Positions 6,312-15,093 of a stretch of DNA of 17,674 bases are shown here, in pieces. Location of the stretch: contig JAZKYL010000070.1 in assembly GCA_045612105.1 (NCBI GenBank), positions 1-17,674 of the forward strand, written 5' to 3'. This DNA comes from SVTX01 sp045612105. Its GTDB lineage: Bacteria > Bacillota > Clostridia > Oscillospirales > CAG-272. The notes below the pieces were generated by a model. The model was not told where the DNA came from and made no database searches. It saw nothing but the letters and a program-made list of their open reading frames with translations. Each line of letters begins with the position of its first letter. Position 1 is the stretch's first letter. The translations under genes and the position numbers were made by a program.

Positions 6312-6381
6312 ATCCCAAAAGCTTTCCACAAATGATTAATTGTTTGCTTATTGGCATCCGCTAACTAATTTTACTAACGAA

Positions 6382-6549
6382 TGCCGATTCATTTTTTCTA
6401 TAGGCAAGGCGCACCGGAGAAAGCAAAGTGCAGGCGATGTTTGCCTTGGCAAACTCGCGTCAGCAAGCGAAACGCTTGCGTATGCGTAGATTACCTACGT
6501 CAAGCTGCTTTCGAGGAGCAACGAAGCATATAGGAAAAAGGGATTGGCA
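6382..6549. repeat. Structured intergenic repeat element, copy 1 (long form)
   Basis: The outer arms, 6382-6405 and 6526-6549, pair over 24 positions nearly throughout once G-U wobbles are allowed, ending three bases from the pyrF stop. The interior shares AAGGCGCACCGG, CTACGTC and GCTGCTTTCGAGGAGCAACG with the copy at 11723-11843. It carries an additional 50 bp (6437-6486) containing two perfect 7-bp hairpins, GTTTGCC-TT-GGCAAAC and GCAAGCG-AAA-CGCTTGC, plus the shared CGTAG/CTACG hairpin (6485-6499). No coding capacity. Confidence 0.8.
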
Positions 6550-6552
6550 GAA

Positions 6553-7251
6553 TTAGTCTACAAATTCCGCAATACAACGCTCATACGCCGCAACGGGATC
6601 CTCTGCTGCGGTAATAGGGCGTCCAACTACGATGTAGTCCGATCCGATCTTCTTCGCCTCAGCGGGAGTCATAACTCTCTTCTGGTCGCCGATGTCGCCG
6701 TCAGCAAATCTTACACCGGGGGTAACGGTAACGAATCCCGCGCCGCAAGTGTCGTGAACCTTGCCTGCCTCAAGAGGTGAGCAAACTACACCGTCAAGTC
6801 CTGCCTCCATAGCGTTGTGCGCGTAGTGCATAACTACCTTGTCGATAGGCTCGTGGATAAGCAGGTCGTTCTCCATAGCCTCCTGATCGGTGGAGGTAAG
6901 CTGAGTTACAGCGATAAGCATGGGGCGAGTGCCGTCGGGTCTGGTCAAGCCCTCGATAGCCGCCTCCATCATTCTCTTTGTGCCTGCCGCGTGAAGATTG
7001 GTCATATCAACGTCGAGGCGAGAAAGAACTGCCATAGACTTCTTTACGGTGTTGGGGATATCGTGAAGCTTGAGGTCGAGGAATATCTTGTGACCTCTCT
7101 TCTTAATTTCCTTTACTATGGAAGGGCCCTCCGCATAGTAAAGCTCCATACCGATCTTGACAAAGGGCTTTCTGCCGGTGAACTTGTCAAGAAAGGCAAA
7201 TGTCTTTTCCGCGCTGTCAAAATCGCACGCGATAATTACGTCTTTTCCCAT
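6553..7251 (-). CDS. pyrF: Orotidine 5'-phosphate decarboxylase PyrF
   Basis: Decarboxylates OMP to UMP, the last step of the pathway. The 232-residue TIM-barrel protein has the catalytic array FLDLKLHDIPNTV with D59-x-K61-x-x-D64, the TQLTS strand (about 116-120), TPGVR near residue 180 and the phosphate-binding VVGRPIT near 209-215. This is the bacterial group I form of usual length. The ATG follows GAAAGGAAG with a 9-bp spacing in a segment strikingly similar to the one before carB. It starts 21 bp after the GH2 stop codon, so it depends on transcription through that gene unless an internal promoter exists. Confidence 0.97.
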   Translation of the reverse strand: MGKDVIIACDFDSAEKTFAFLDKFTGRKPFVKIGMELYYAEGPSIVKEIKKRGHKIFLDLKLHDIPNTVKKSMAVLSRLDVDMTNLHAAGTKRMMEAAIEGLTRPDGTRPMLIAVTQLTSTDQEAMENDLLIHEPIDKVVMHYAHNAMEAGLDGVVCSPLEAGKVHDTCGAGFVTVTPGVRFADGDIGDQKRVMTPAEAKKIGSDYIVVGRPITAAEDPVAAYERCIAEFVD

Positions 7252-7272
7252 TTTTATATACTTCCTTTCAAA

Positions 7273-10017
7273 TTATTTTTTCTGTCTTACTGCGGTCTTG
7301 TCGTTGGGGTTGAACGCGAAGTTTGTGTTTTCCGCGCCCTTTACGACTCTGCCGTGGATGAGAGAGGAAAGCCCCTCTTTGTCAATTTTTATCTTCGGAG
7401 CGAAATTATCGCTCAAAGCGTACTCTATGATCTGCTTTTTCAGCCAACGAGCCGCAATATTATCGTTAAACTTAAAGCCGCAAACAAGCATCCTGCCGTT
7501 CAAAGCCTCGTATTCAACGAGTGCCGCCTGACGGATAACGTTCTTGTGAGAGGAAACCACCTCAATTATGGGATCGAATTCCACCCTGTCGCTCTCAAGT
7601 ATCACCGCGCGACCTCCCTCCATAAGACCCTCAAACTGCCATGAGCAGAAGCCGTCGTGGGGCAGGTCTCGTAGTATGGGGTGATCGTTGATGACCGTGG
7701 CAAGATTTCCCGAGGTTCTTCCCGCCAAAGCTATCTTGAATGACAGCGCGTTACTCTGGAAGGGCTCGGAGCCGAAGATAACTACGTCTCTACCCTCTTC
7801 AAGATGTCGGATAAGCTCGTCCTCGCCCATTCGGTTTGCAACCACAAGGTCACCAAAATCACATACGGCTTCGGTCTCGGGATAGAGATAAAGCTCCCAT
7901 TCATTTTCAGCATAGCAATTAAGTGCGTCAAGAGTGACCGAAAGCTTCATTTCCGCAGGTCTTTCCACCGTGGGAAGCTCCGCTGAAAACTCGCAAAGCT
8001 CGCTTATCTTGCCGCCCTCTGTACCGCTGACGTCGATTCTCTCGCGCTTTATCACCTTGCCGTCCATTTCAAGACGGACGGTCAAAATCGCGTCTTCAAG
8101 GCTCATGACTCCGTAGCAGGAGGTCAAAATCTTGCAATTCAAGCTCTCGCCCGACTCAAAATTGGTCTTTTTACCGAGATCGGTAAGTAAAACCGTGGGG
8201 GAGTTATACATCCGCACGTTTCTGATGCTCTCCGAGGGCTTCAGCTCGTAAAACTCGTTCATCATACCCACATCGTAGCCAAAGGTGTGCCAATGGGTGT
8301 CGATGGGTCCTAAAAAGTCGTAGCCCGCGATGTTTTTGCCTCGTCTTACCGCCTCGAAGCAGTATTTTCTCACTCTTCTCTGCCACTCACAGGAGTTTTT
8401 AAAGTAGATGGGGGCTTTCGACAAAAGTCCTTTATCTTCAAGGTGTTTTTCAAGCGAAGAGAACATCTCGGTGTTACCTATCAGCGTTCCCTTGTATCTC
8501 TCCTTCAAGGAAAGATCGGTATAAGTTCCGTCGATACAAATTTCGTGGCTAAGCCTCGGCTTGCCGTAAATTTCGCTCCAGCTATCCACCTTTTCGATAT
8601 TGCAATCGGTAGAAGCATAGCTGTGGTGACCTGAGGTATAGCTGTTATAAAGGTCGCAGAATTTGTTTGCGTACTCAAATCTGCGTGGGTTATGCGACAT
8701 CGGCTCCTTCACCACCTCGCCCATTTTGTCGGGCTCGTTTGAGAAGGCATATTCAAGTCCGCGAAGGGCACTCATAGGCGAGAAGAGCGAGTCGGTCTTT
8801 TCATGCACCTCGTCGGCGCATTTATTTAAATGTTCAAGGAAATCGTCGTAAAGCTGAAGCTCGTTTCCGCAACAGTATATCACGGTTGACGTGTGCTTGC
8901 GGCAAAAATCAACGATATATTTCCACTCTTCAAATGTGGTATTGTTGGGGCTTTCAACGTGCATCAACATTCCAAGCTCGTCCGCCGCCTGCATATATTC
9001 CTTCGCAGGGATATGGGTGTGGAAGCGAATGTAGTTAAACCCAAGCTCCTTGAGCTTTTTGATAACGTTTCTGTAGAAATTCAGGTCGTGATTTGGGTGC
9101 ACGGTCTCGGGGTAATAGCAATGCTCGCAGACTCCGCGCAGGTAATAGGGCTCGCCGTTAAGACGGAAATGAACACCGTCCACGGTAAGTCTTCTCACAC
9201 CGAACTTTTTTTCAAGCGTCGCGTCACCGCAAGAAACACGCAAAGTATAAAGCTTCGGATTCTCGGGACTCCAATATTCAAGTCCGTCTGTATCAAAGGA
9301 GAAATTTCCGTCAGCCTCGCCGTTTTTCAGCACGTTCGCGCCGTCAAGCACCGCCCACTCAATGGAAACATTATCGGTTGCACTGATTTTGACCTCGGCA
9401 CTTCTGCAATCCTCGGGAATGAGGACGGCAACGTCACGCAGAGGAGACGAATAAACGCGAAGCTCTATCAAATCGGTAACACCGCCGCTGTACTCGCTTG
9501 CGGCTCTCGAGGTAATGCCCGACACAGGCTGAGAGTCAAATCCCTCAAGTCGGTGATTTGAGACCGACAAAACGATAGTATTTTCGCCGTCATAGAGAAG
9601 TCCTTCGGGAATTTCAAGCTCAAAGGGCGCGCTGTATCCCTCGTGTCTGCCTAAAAATCTGCCGTTGAGCCAGACAGACGCCGCGTTCATAACGCCGCCG
9701 AAATAGAGCGTTGCACTCTTCTCTATTCCCTCGCAGACAAAAGTGCGCTTATAGAAGAAATTACCCATAATATTAGGGAGCGCCATATCGGGGCAGGTGT
9801 CGGCGATAGGATATCGCTGGATGCCGTATTCGGGATTTATGCGGAGATTTCTGAAAAAGGTCGTTTTCTGAAAGCTCTCGGTCATATCCTCCCAATATGC
9901 GGGAACGGCATTTTCAACTAAATTACCCTTAAACTCAGGAAGAGTCTCCGAGGTATATTTTTCCTCGGAATAATCCATTCTCCACGCGCCGTTAAGTGAC
10001 AAAGCTGAATATAACAT
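7273..10017 (-). CDS. Glycoside hydrolase family 2 enzyme embedded in the pyr operon
   Basis: A 914-residue cytoplasmic protein (no signal peptide or anchor) with the GH2 order: N-terminal sugar-binding jelly-roll (about 1-190, with SVWLNGRFLGRHEGYSAPFE), immunoglobulin-like domain (about 190-275), TIM-barrel catalytic domain (about 275-600) and C-terminal beta and Rossmann-like parts (about 620-880). Candidate catalytic residues are E386 in CCGNE (acid/base, the N-E pair typical of GH2) and E492 in PRLSHEICIDG (nucleophile). GNELQLYDD replaces the usual longer loop of LacZ, so the substrate could be a beta-galactoside, beta-glucuronide, beta-mannoside or other; it cannot be decided here. The ATG follows AGGAGG at 8 bp. 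It lies 24 bp after pyrD and 21 bp before pyrF, which is operon-like and unexpected for a sugar hydrolase. No codon-use break from neighbours is obvious. Confidence 0.87.
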   Translation of the reverse strand: MLYSALSLNGAWRMDYSEEKYTSETLPEFKGNLVENAVPAYWEDMTESFQKTTFFRNLRINPEYGIQRYPIADTCPDMALPNIMGNFFYKRTFVCEGIEKSATLYFGGVMNAASVWLNGRFLGRHEGYSAPFELEIPEGLLYDGENTIVLSVSNHRLEGFDSQPVSGITSRAASEYSGGVTDLIELRVYSSPLRDVAVLIPEDCRSAEVKISATDNVSIEWAVLDGANVLKNGEADGNFSFDTDGLEYWSPENPKLYTLRVSCGDATLEKKFGVRRLTVDGVHFRLNGEPYYLRGVCEHCYYPETVHPNHDLNFYRNVIKKLKELGFNYIRFHTHIPAKEYMQAADELGMLMHVESPNNTTFEEWKYIVDFCRKHTSTVIYCCGNELQLYDDFLEHLNKCADEVHEKTDSLFSPMSALRGLEYAFSNEPDKMGEVVKEPMSHNPRRFEYANKFCDLYNSYTSGHHSYASTDCNIEKVDSWSEIYGKPRLSHEICIDGTYTDLSLKERYKGTLIGNTEMFSSLEKHLEDKGLLSKAPIYFKNSCEWQRRVRKYCFEAVRRGKNIAGYDFLGPIDTHWHTFGYDVGMMNEFYELKPSESIRNVRMYNSPTVLLTDLGKKTNFESGESLNCKILTSCYGVMSLEDAILTVRLEMDGKVIKRERIDVSGTEGGKISELCEFSAELPTVERPAEMKLSVTLDALNCYAENEWELYLYPETEAVCDFGDLVVANRMGEDELIRHLEEGRDVVIFGSEPFQSNALSFKIALAGRTSGNLATVINDHPILRDLPHDGFCSWQFEGLMEGGRAVILESDRVEFDPIIEVVSSHKNVIRQAALVEYEALNGRMLVCGFKFNDNIAARWLKKQIIEYALSDNFAPKIKIDKEGLSSLIHGRVVKGAENTNFAFNPNDKTAVRQKK

Positions 10018-10041
10018 TGTGATGTCCTCCTGAAATGCTTT

Positions 10042-10947
10042 TCAGTCTATTTTCAAGCCTTCGAGAGACTCGATTCTGTATTTTTCCATAACTCTCGGAA
10101 GGTCCTCAATGATATTTTTGCAAGCGAAGGGATCAACGAGGTTAGCCGCGCCCACCTGAACAGCGGTAGCACCTGCCAGCATCATTTCGATCACGTCCTC
10201 TGCGCTTGAAACTCCGCCCATGCCGATAACGGGGATATTTACCGCGTGAGAGACCTGATACACCATTCTTACCGCTACGGGGAAAATGGCAGGACCCGAG
10301 AAACCGCCCATTTTGTTGGCGATGACGGGCTTCTTTGTGCGAAGATCTATTCTCATACCGAGAAGTGTGTTGATCAAGCTGATTCCGTCAGCACCTGCCG
10401 CCTCGCATGCCTTTGCAATAGAGACGATATCGGTGACGTTGGGCGAAAGCTTGACAATAATAGGCTTGGTCGTAACCGCCTTGACCGCTCTGACGACCTC
10501 AGCCGCGCCCTCGGCACTTGTACCGAATGCCATACCGCCGCCGTGTACGTTAGGACAGCTTACGTTGACCTCGATCCAGCCGACCTGGGGGCATTTATCG
10601 ATTTTTTCGCAGGTATATACGTACTCTTCAATAGAAAATCCCGAAACGTTAGCCATAACGGGCTTCGAGAAGCACTTAGCAAGCTTGGGAAGCTCTTCGG
10701 AAATGACCTTTTCAACACCGGGGTTCTGAAGACCTACGGCATTGATCATTCCACAAGGTGTCTCGGCAATTCTGGGGGTAGGATTACCGAAACGGGGATC
10801 CTTGGTAGTTCCCTTGAAGGAGAAGGTACCAAGCATATTGATATCATAAAGCTCGGCGAACTCGTAACCGAATCCGAATGTGCCCGAAGCGGGGATTATG
10901 GGGTTAGAAAGCTCGATGCCGCAAAGATTTACACTCATTTTTCCCAT
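10042..10947 (-). CDS. pyrD: Dihydroorotate dehydrogenase catalytic subunit, class IB
   Basis: Oxidises dihydroorotate to orotate with FMN; class IB enzymes pass electrons to NAD through PyrK, suiting an anaerobe. The 301-residue barrel shows NPIIPASGTFG (15-25), NAVGLQNPG (69-77), the catalytic-cysteine segment NVSCPNVHGGG (C131; class IA and class II enzymes have different residues here) and GMGGVSSAEDVIEMMLAGATAVQVG for the FMN phosphate. The ATG at 10947 is preferred because AGGAGG lies 7 bp upstream; a second ATG at 10938 overlaps the pyrK stop as ATGA but is too far from that site. It overlaps pyrK by 13 bp, suggesting coupled translation of the two subunits. Confidence 0.96.
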   Translation of the reverse strand: MGKMSVNLCGIELSNPIIPASGTFGFGYEFAELYDINMLGTFSFKGTTKDPRFGNPTPRIAETPCGMINAVGLQNPGVEKVISEELPKLAKCFSKPVMANVSGFSIEEYVYTCEKIDKCPQVGWIEVNVSCPNVHGGGMAFGTSAEGAAEVVRAVKAVTTKPIIVKLSPNVTDIVSIAKACEAAGADGISLINTLLGMRIDLRTKKPVIANKMGGFSGPAIFPVAVRMVYQVSHAVNIPVIGMGGVSSAEDVIEMMLAGATAVQVGAANLVDPFACKNIIEDLPRVMEKYRIESLEGLKID

Positions 10948-11672
10948 AAGATCTCCTCCTTTCGCATAACGGGGCCTTCCTTACAAATTCTCTTATAACC
11001 GGTAATGGTCTTGCAGGAGCAGCCCATACAAGCTCCGAAACCGCAGCCCATTCTCTCTTCAAAGCTGAACTGACCGCTTGTGTTGCTTGTCTTATAGATC
11101 GCCTTGAGCATAGGCTCGGGACCGCAGGTGTAGAAGTAGCTATACTCGGCATCCTTCATAACGTCGGTAACAAAGCCCTTTACTCCGTAAGAGCCGTCAA
11201 CGGTGGTGACAGTTACGTCAGCACCCAGAGCCTTGAACTCGTTTTCATAGAAGATCTCGTCCTTGGTGTTAAATCCAAGCACGACCGAAACCTTCTTGCC
11301 CTCAGCAATAAGCTTTTTGCAAAGCATATACATGGGAGGCACGCCAACGCCGCCGCCGAGAAGCATGGGACAGTCACCCGAAACGCTTGTATCGTAGCCG
11401 TTGCCAAGACCCGTCAGCACGTCGAGGGTCTCGCCGACTCCCATTTTGCTCATCTGCTCGGTTCCCTTTCCTACTACCTTATAGATAAGGGTGAGGATGC
11501 CGTTTTCACAGTCGCAGACCGAGATAGGGCGGCGAAGGAAAAGTCCTTCAAGCTTGATATTTACGAACTGACCGCAATTTGTAATATCACTTGTGTCGCC
11601 CTCAAGCAACATTCTGTAAACGTTACCGGTGAGAGCTACGTTTTCTTTTATAGTAAAAATCGTTTGTTTCAT
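10935..11672 (-). CDS. pyrK: Dihydroorotate dehydrogenase electron transfer subunit PyrK
   Basis: Carries electrons from PyrD's FMN to NAD. The 245 residues have a ferredoxin-reductase-like layout: FAD-binding barrel with RRPIS (47-51), nucleotide-binding GGGVGVPPM (106-114), YTCGPEPML (181-189) and a C-terminal 2Fe-2S centre with cysteines C210, C215, C218 and C230 (MGCGFGACMGC...RIC). All expected ligands are present. The ATG follows AAGGA at a 7-bp spacing. It begins 175 bp after carB, across the second copy of the structured repeat, and its stop lies inside the start of pyrD. Confidence 0.95.
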   Translation of the reverse strand: MKQTIFTIKENVALTGNVYRMLLEGDTSDITNCGQFVNIKLEGLFLRRPISVCDCENGILTLIYKVVGKGTEQMSKMGVGETLDVLTGLGNGYDTSVSGDCPMLLGGGVGVPPMYMLCKKLIAEGKKVSVVLGFNTKDEIFYENEFKALGADVTVTTVDGSYGVKGFVTDVMKDAEYSYFYTCGPEPMLKAIYKTSNTSGQFSFEERMGCGFGACMGCSCKTITGYKRICKEGPVMRKEEILWEK

Positions 11673-11722
11673 TATTTTTTCCTTATAATGTTTTATTGCT
11701 CAAAAACGTATTTATTGCTCAG

Positions 11723-11843
11723 TTGCCGGCTCAATTTTGCCGTAGGCAAGGCGCACCGGAAAAAGCAAAGCGAAGGCGTAGTTTTATCTACGTCGAGCTG
11801 CTTTCGAGGAGCAACGCCGCATACGGTGAAATTGAGTCGGCAA
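11723..11843. repeat. Structured intergenic repeat element, copy 2 (short form)
   Basis: The outer arms, about 11723-11747 and 11819-11843, pair over 25 positions with only G-U wobbles and one mismatch. The arms differ in sequence from those of the copy at 6382-6549 yet pair equally well. The interior shares AAGGCGCACCGG, a CGTAG/CTACG hairpin (11777-11792) and GCTGCTTTCGAGGAGCAACG with that copy but lacks its 50-bp two-hairpin insert. The element ends four bases from the carB stop, the same placement as copy 1 has to pyrF, and in the same orientation. Confidence 0.8.
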
Positions 11844-11847
11844 TAAA

Positions 11848-14800
11848 TTAAGCGTCGATAGTCGAAATAGTAAGAGTAGTCTCCTCAAGAACATCGAGAA
11901 GAACCTTTACGGTATCAAGAGAAGTGAACATAGTCACGTTGTTCTCGGTAGCGTACTTTCTGATCTCAAAGCCGTCGCGTGTAACGCCCGAAGACGAAGG
12001 ATCACTGGTGTTGATAACGTACGCAATATGTCCCTGACGAAGCGAATCTGCGATCTCCTCGCTTCCGTCGGAAAGCTTCTTGAGCACGTGAGTTCTAATA
12101 CCGTTCTCCTTGAGGAACTTTGCGGTTCCATCGGTTGCCTCGATATTAAAGCCTAGGTTATAGAAGCGGCGGATAAGAGGAAGCGCCTCTTCCTTATCGC
12201 AATCCGCGATAGTTGCGAATACGGTTCCGTAGTTCTGGAGGTGCATACCCGATGCCTGAAGAGCCTTGTAGAGTGCTCTGTAGAACTTATCGTCGTATCC
12301 GATCGCCTCACCGGTGGACTTCATCTCGGGAGAGAGGTAAGCGTCGAGACCGCGAAGCTTGTTGAAGGAGAATACGGGAACCTTAACGTACCATCTCTTC
12401 TTCTCCTCGGGATAGAGGGAGAAGATTCCCTGCTCCTTAAGCGACTTACCGAGAATACACTCGGTAGCGATGTCTGCAAGGGAGTAGCCGGTTGCCTTGG
12501 AGAGGAAGGGTACGGTTCTGGAGGAACGGGGGTTAACCTCGATGATAAACACCTCGTCGTTCTTGTCAACGATAAACTGAATATTATAAAGACCAACGAT
12601 ACCGATGCCGAGACCCAGCTTCTTCGCGTACTGAAGAATAGTTCCCTTTACCTTATCGGAGATTGAGAATGCGGGATAAACACTGATAGAGTCACCGGAG
12701 TGGACACCTGTTCTCTCAACAAGCTCCATAATACCGGGAACGAATACGTCGTGACCGTCGCAGATAGCGTCGACCTCGACCTCCTTACCGCTGATGTACT
12801 TGTCAACAAGAACGGGCTTGTCCTCGTCGATTTCAACGGCGGTCTTTAAGTAGTGACGGAGCTGCTCCTCGTTGGCAACGATCTGCATAGCACGACCGCC
12901 CAAGACGAAGGAGGGACGAACAAGCACGGGATAGCCGACCTTTGCCGCTGCGGCAACGCCGTCCTCGATCTTGGTTACCGCTCTACCCGCAGGCTGAGGA
13001 ATACCAAGCTCCTTAAGCAGCTTTTCAAATGCGTCTCTGTTCTCTGCCTTATCGATCGCCGCGCAATCGGTACCAACGATCTTAACACCGAGATCGTGGA
13101 GAGGCTGAGCCAGGTTGATAGCGGTCTGACCGCCGAGAGAAGCAACGACCCCCTCGGGCTTTTCAAACTCGATAATATTCATAACGTCCTCGGGAGTGAG
13201 GGGCTCGAAGTAGAGCTTGTCAGCCGTTGTATAGTCGGTGGAAACGGTCTCGGGGTTATTGTTGATAATAATAGCCTCGTAACCGGATTTCTTAATGGTG
13301 GAAACCGCATGAACGGTGGAATAGTCGAACTCAACACCCTGACCGATACGGATAGGACCGGCTCCCAGAACTACGATCTTCTTCTTATCGGTGAGGACAG
13401 AGGTGTTCTCTCCGGTGTAAGAGGAATAGAAGTAAGGAATGTAAGCTCCCGTGTGGCAGGTGTCAACCATGCGGAATACGGGGAAGAGCTTGTGCTCCTT
13501 TCTGAACTTGAACACGTCAAGCTCGTTACACTTCCACATTCTTGCAACGTACTTGTCAGAAAAGCCCATCTTCTTAGCCACGGTAAGAGTCTCGATATCG
13601 AACACATGAGATTTGAGAGTCTCTTCCATATCCACGATATTCTTGATCGCCTCAAGGAAGAAAGGAGTGATCTTGGTGATCTCGTGGATCTCTGCAACCG
13701 TTGCGCCACGGTAGATAAGCTCTGCGATAGCGAAAATGTTATCGTCGCGGAAGTCGCTGATATAAGCGCGAAGCTCGTCGTCGGTCATATTGTCAAACTT
13801 GTGGTGATAGATGTGATTTACACCGATCTCAAGAGAACGAATACCCTTAAGCAGACACTCTTCAAGATTAGAACCGATACCCATAACCTCGCCTGTCGCC
13901 TTCATCTGGGTTCCAAGATAGTTGGAAGCAGTTGTAAACTTATCGAAGGGGAAACGGGGGAGCTTTGCGATAACGTAGTCAAGCTGAGGCTCGAATGCCG
14001 CGTTGGTGTTGGCGATCTTGATCTCCTCAAGAGTCATACCAACCGCGATCTTTGCGGTAACGCGAGCGATAGGATAACCCGAAGCCTTGGAAGCCAAAGC
14101 AGAGGAACGGGAAACGCGGGGGTTTACCTCAATGAGATAATACTCGCTGGAATGGGGGTTCAGGGCGAACTGAACGTTACAACCACCCTCGATCTTAAGC
14201 TCGCGGATGATCTTGATAGCCGAATCGTTGAGCATCTTCTTGTCATGGTCGGAAAGTGTCATAATAGGAGCGACAACGAGGGAGTCACCGGTGTGAACGC
14301 CCACGGGGTCGATGTTTTCCATACCGCAAATGGTAATAGCGTGATCGTTTGAGTCACGCATAACCTCAAACTCGATCTCCTTGTATCCCTTAACGCTCTT
14401 CTCGATAAGAACCTGATGAACGGGAGAGAGCTTGAACGCGTTAAGTCCTACCTCGATAAGCTCAGCTTCGTTGTTGGCAAAGCCGCCGCCGGTACCGCCG
14501 AGGGTAAATGCGGGACGAAGAACTACGGGATATCCGATGCGCTCAGCCGCAGCCTTTGCCTCTTCAAGATTGTAAGTGATCTCGGAGGGAATGGTGGGCT
14601 CGCCGATAGACTGGCAAAGCTCCTTGAAAAGCTCTCTGTCCTCTGCTCTCTCGATACTTTCGCTGGAAGTACCCAAAAGCTCGGTGTGGCACTCGCGAAG
14701 AACGCCCTTTTTCTCAAGCTGCATAGCCAGGTTAAGTCCTGTCTGTCCGCCGATACCGGGAACGATAGCGTCGGGACGCTCGTATCTCAGTATCTTTGCG

Positions 14801-15021
14801 ATATATTCAAGTGTGAGAGGCTCCATGTAGACCTTGTCCGCAATAGAAGTGTCGGTCATGATCGTCGCGGGGTTAGAGTTTACGAGAACTACCTCATAGC
14901 CCTCCTCCTTCAGCGCGAGACACGCCTGTGTGCCTGCATAGTCGAACTCTGCCGCCTGACCGATAACGATAGGGCCTGAACCAATGATCAAAATTTTCTT
15001 CAAGTCTGTTCTCTTTGCCAT
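11848..15021 (-). CDS. carB: Carbamoyl phosphate synthase large subunit CarB
   Basis: Makes carbamoyl phosphate from bicarbonate, ammonia (normally channelled from glutamine by CarA) and two ATP. The 1057 residues match the usual length and show the duplicated structure: first ATP-grasp half (GSGPIVIGQAAEFDYAG near residue 14, RPAFTLGGTGGG near 167), an oligomerisation region (about 400-550), second half (GAGPIRIGQGVEFDYS near 560, RPSFVLGGRAM near 710, EVNPRSSRTVPF near 840) and a C-terminal MGS-like allosteric domain (about 935-1057). The ATG follows GAAAGGAAG at 8 bp. It starts 72 bp after pyrC. The partner gene carA is normally adjacent but is absent from the window. Confidence 0.97.
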   Translation of the reverse strand: MAKRTDLKKILIIGSGPIVIGQAAEFDYAGTQACLALKEEGYEVVLVNSNPATIMTDTSIADKVYMEPLTLEYIAKILRYERPDAIVPGIGGQTGLNLAMQLEKKGVLRECHTELLGTSSESIERAEDRELFKELCQSIGEPTIPSEITYNLEEAKAAAERIGYPVVLRPAFTLGGTGGGFANNEAELIEVGLNAFKLSPVHQVLIEKSVKGYKEIEFEVMRDSNDHAITICGMENIDPVGVHTGDSLVVAPIMTLSDHDKKMLNDSAIKIIRELKIEGGCNVQFALNPHSSEYYLIEVNPRVSRSSALASKASGYPIARVTAKIAVGMTLEEIKIANTNAAFEPQLDYVIAKLPRFPFDKFTTASNYLGTQMKATGEVMGIGSNLEECLLKGIRSLEIGVNHIYHHKFDNMTDDELRAYISDFRDDNIFAIAELIYRGATVAEIHEITKITPFFLEAIKNIVDMEETLKSHVFDIETLTVAKKMGFSDKYVARMWKCNELDVFKFRKEHKLFPVFRMVDTCHTGAYIPYFYSSYTGENTSVLTDKKKIVVLGAGPIRIGQGVEFDYSTVHAVSTIKKSGYEAIIINNNPETVSTDYTTADKLYFEPLTPEDVMNIIEFEKPEGVVASLGGQTAINLAQPLHDLGVKIVGTDCAAIDKAENRDAFEKLLKELGIPQPAGRAVTKIEDGVAAAAKVGYPVLVRPSFVLGGRAMQIVANEEQLRHYLKTAVEIDEDKPVLVDKYISGKEVEVDAICDGHDVFVPGIMELVERTGVHSGDSISVYPAFSISDKVKGTILQYAKKLGLGIGIVGLYNIQFIVDKNDEVFIIEVNPRSSRTVPFLSKATGYSLADIATECILGKSLKEQGIFSLYPEEKKRWYVKVPVFSFNKLRGLDAYLSPEMKSTGEAIGYDDKFYRALYKALQASGMHLQNYGTVFATIADCDKEEALPLIRRFYNLGFNIEATDGTAKFLKENGIRTHVLKKLSDGSEEIADSLRQGHIAYVINTSDPSSSGVTRDGFEIRKYATENNVTMFTSLDTVKVLLDVLEETTLTISTIDA

Positions 15022-15093
15022 AATATATACTTCCTTTCTAAATTTACACGTCTGCTATAAATTTTTCGTTTGTTTTCTTATTAATAACCTATA

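Noticed and set aside
6257..6331. Longer N-terminus for PyrE
   Set aside because: The added 25 codons cross a perfect 11-bp hairpin and lack a ribosome binding site, while the ATG at 6256 has AAAAGGAG at good spacing and gives the family length.
12853..14352. 499-codon open frame on the plus strand
   Set aside because: It is antisense to carB throughout; carB has full family motifs and a ribosome binding site, and the antisense product has no recognisable domain.
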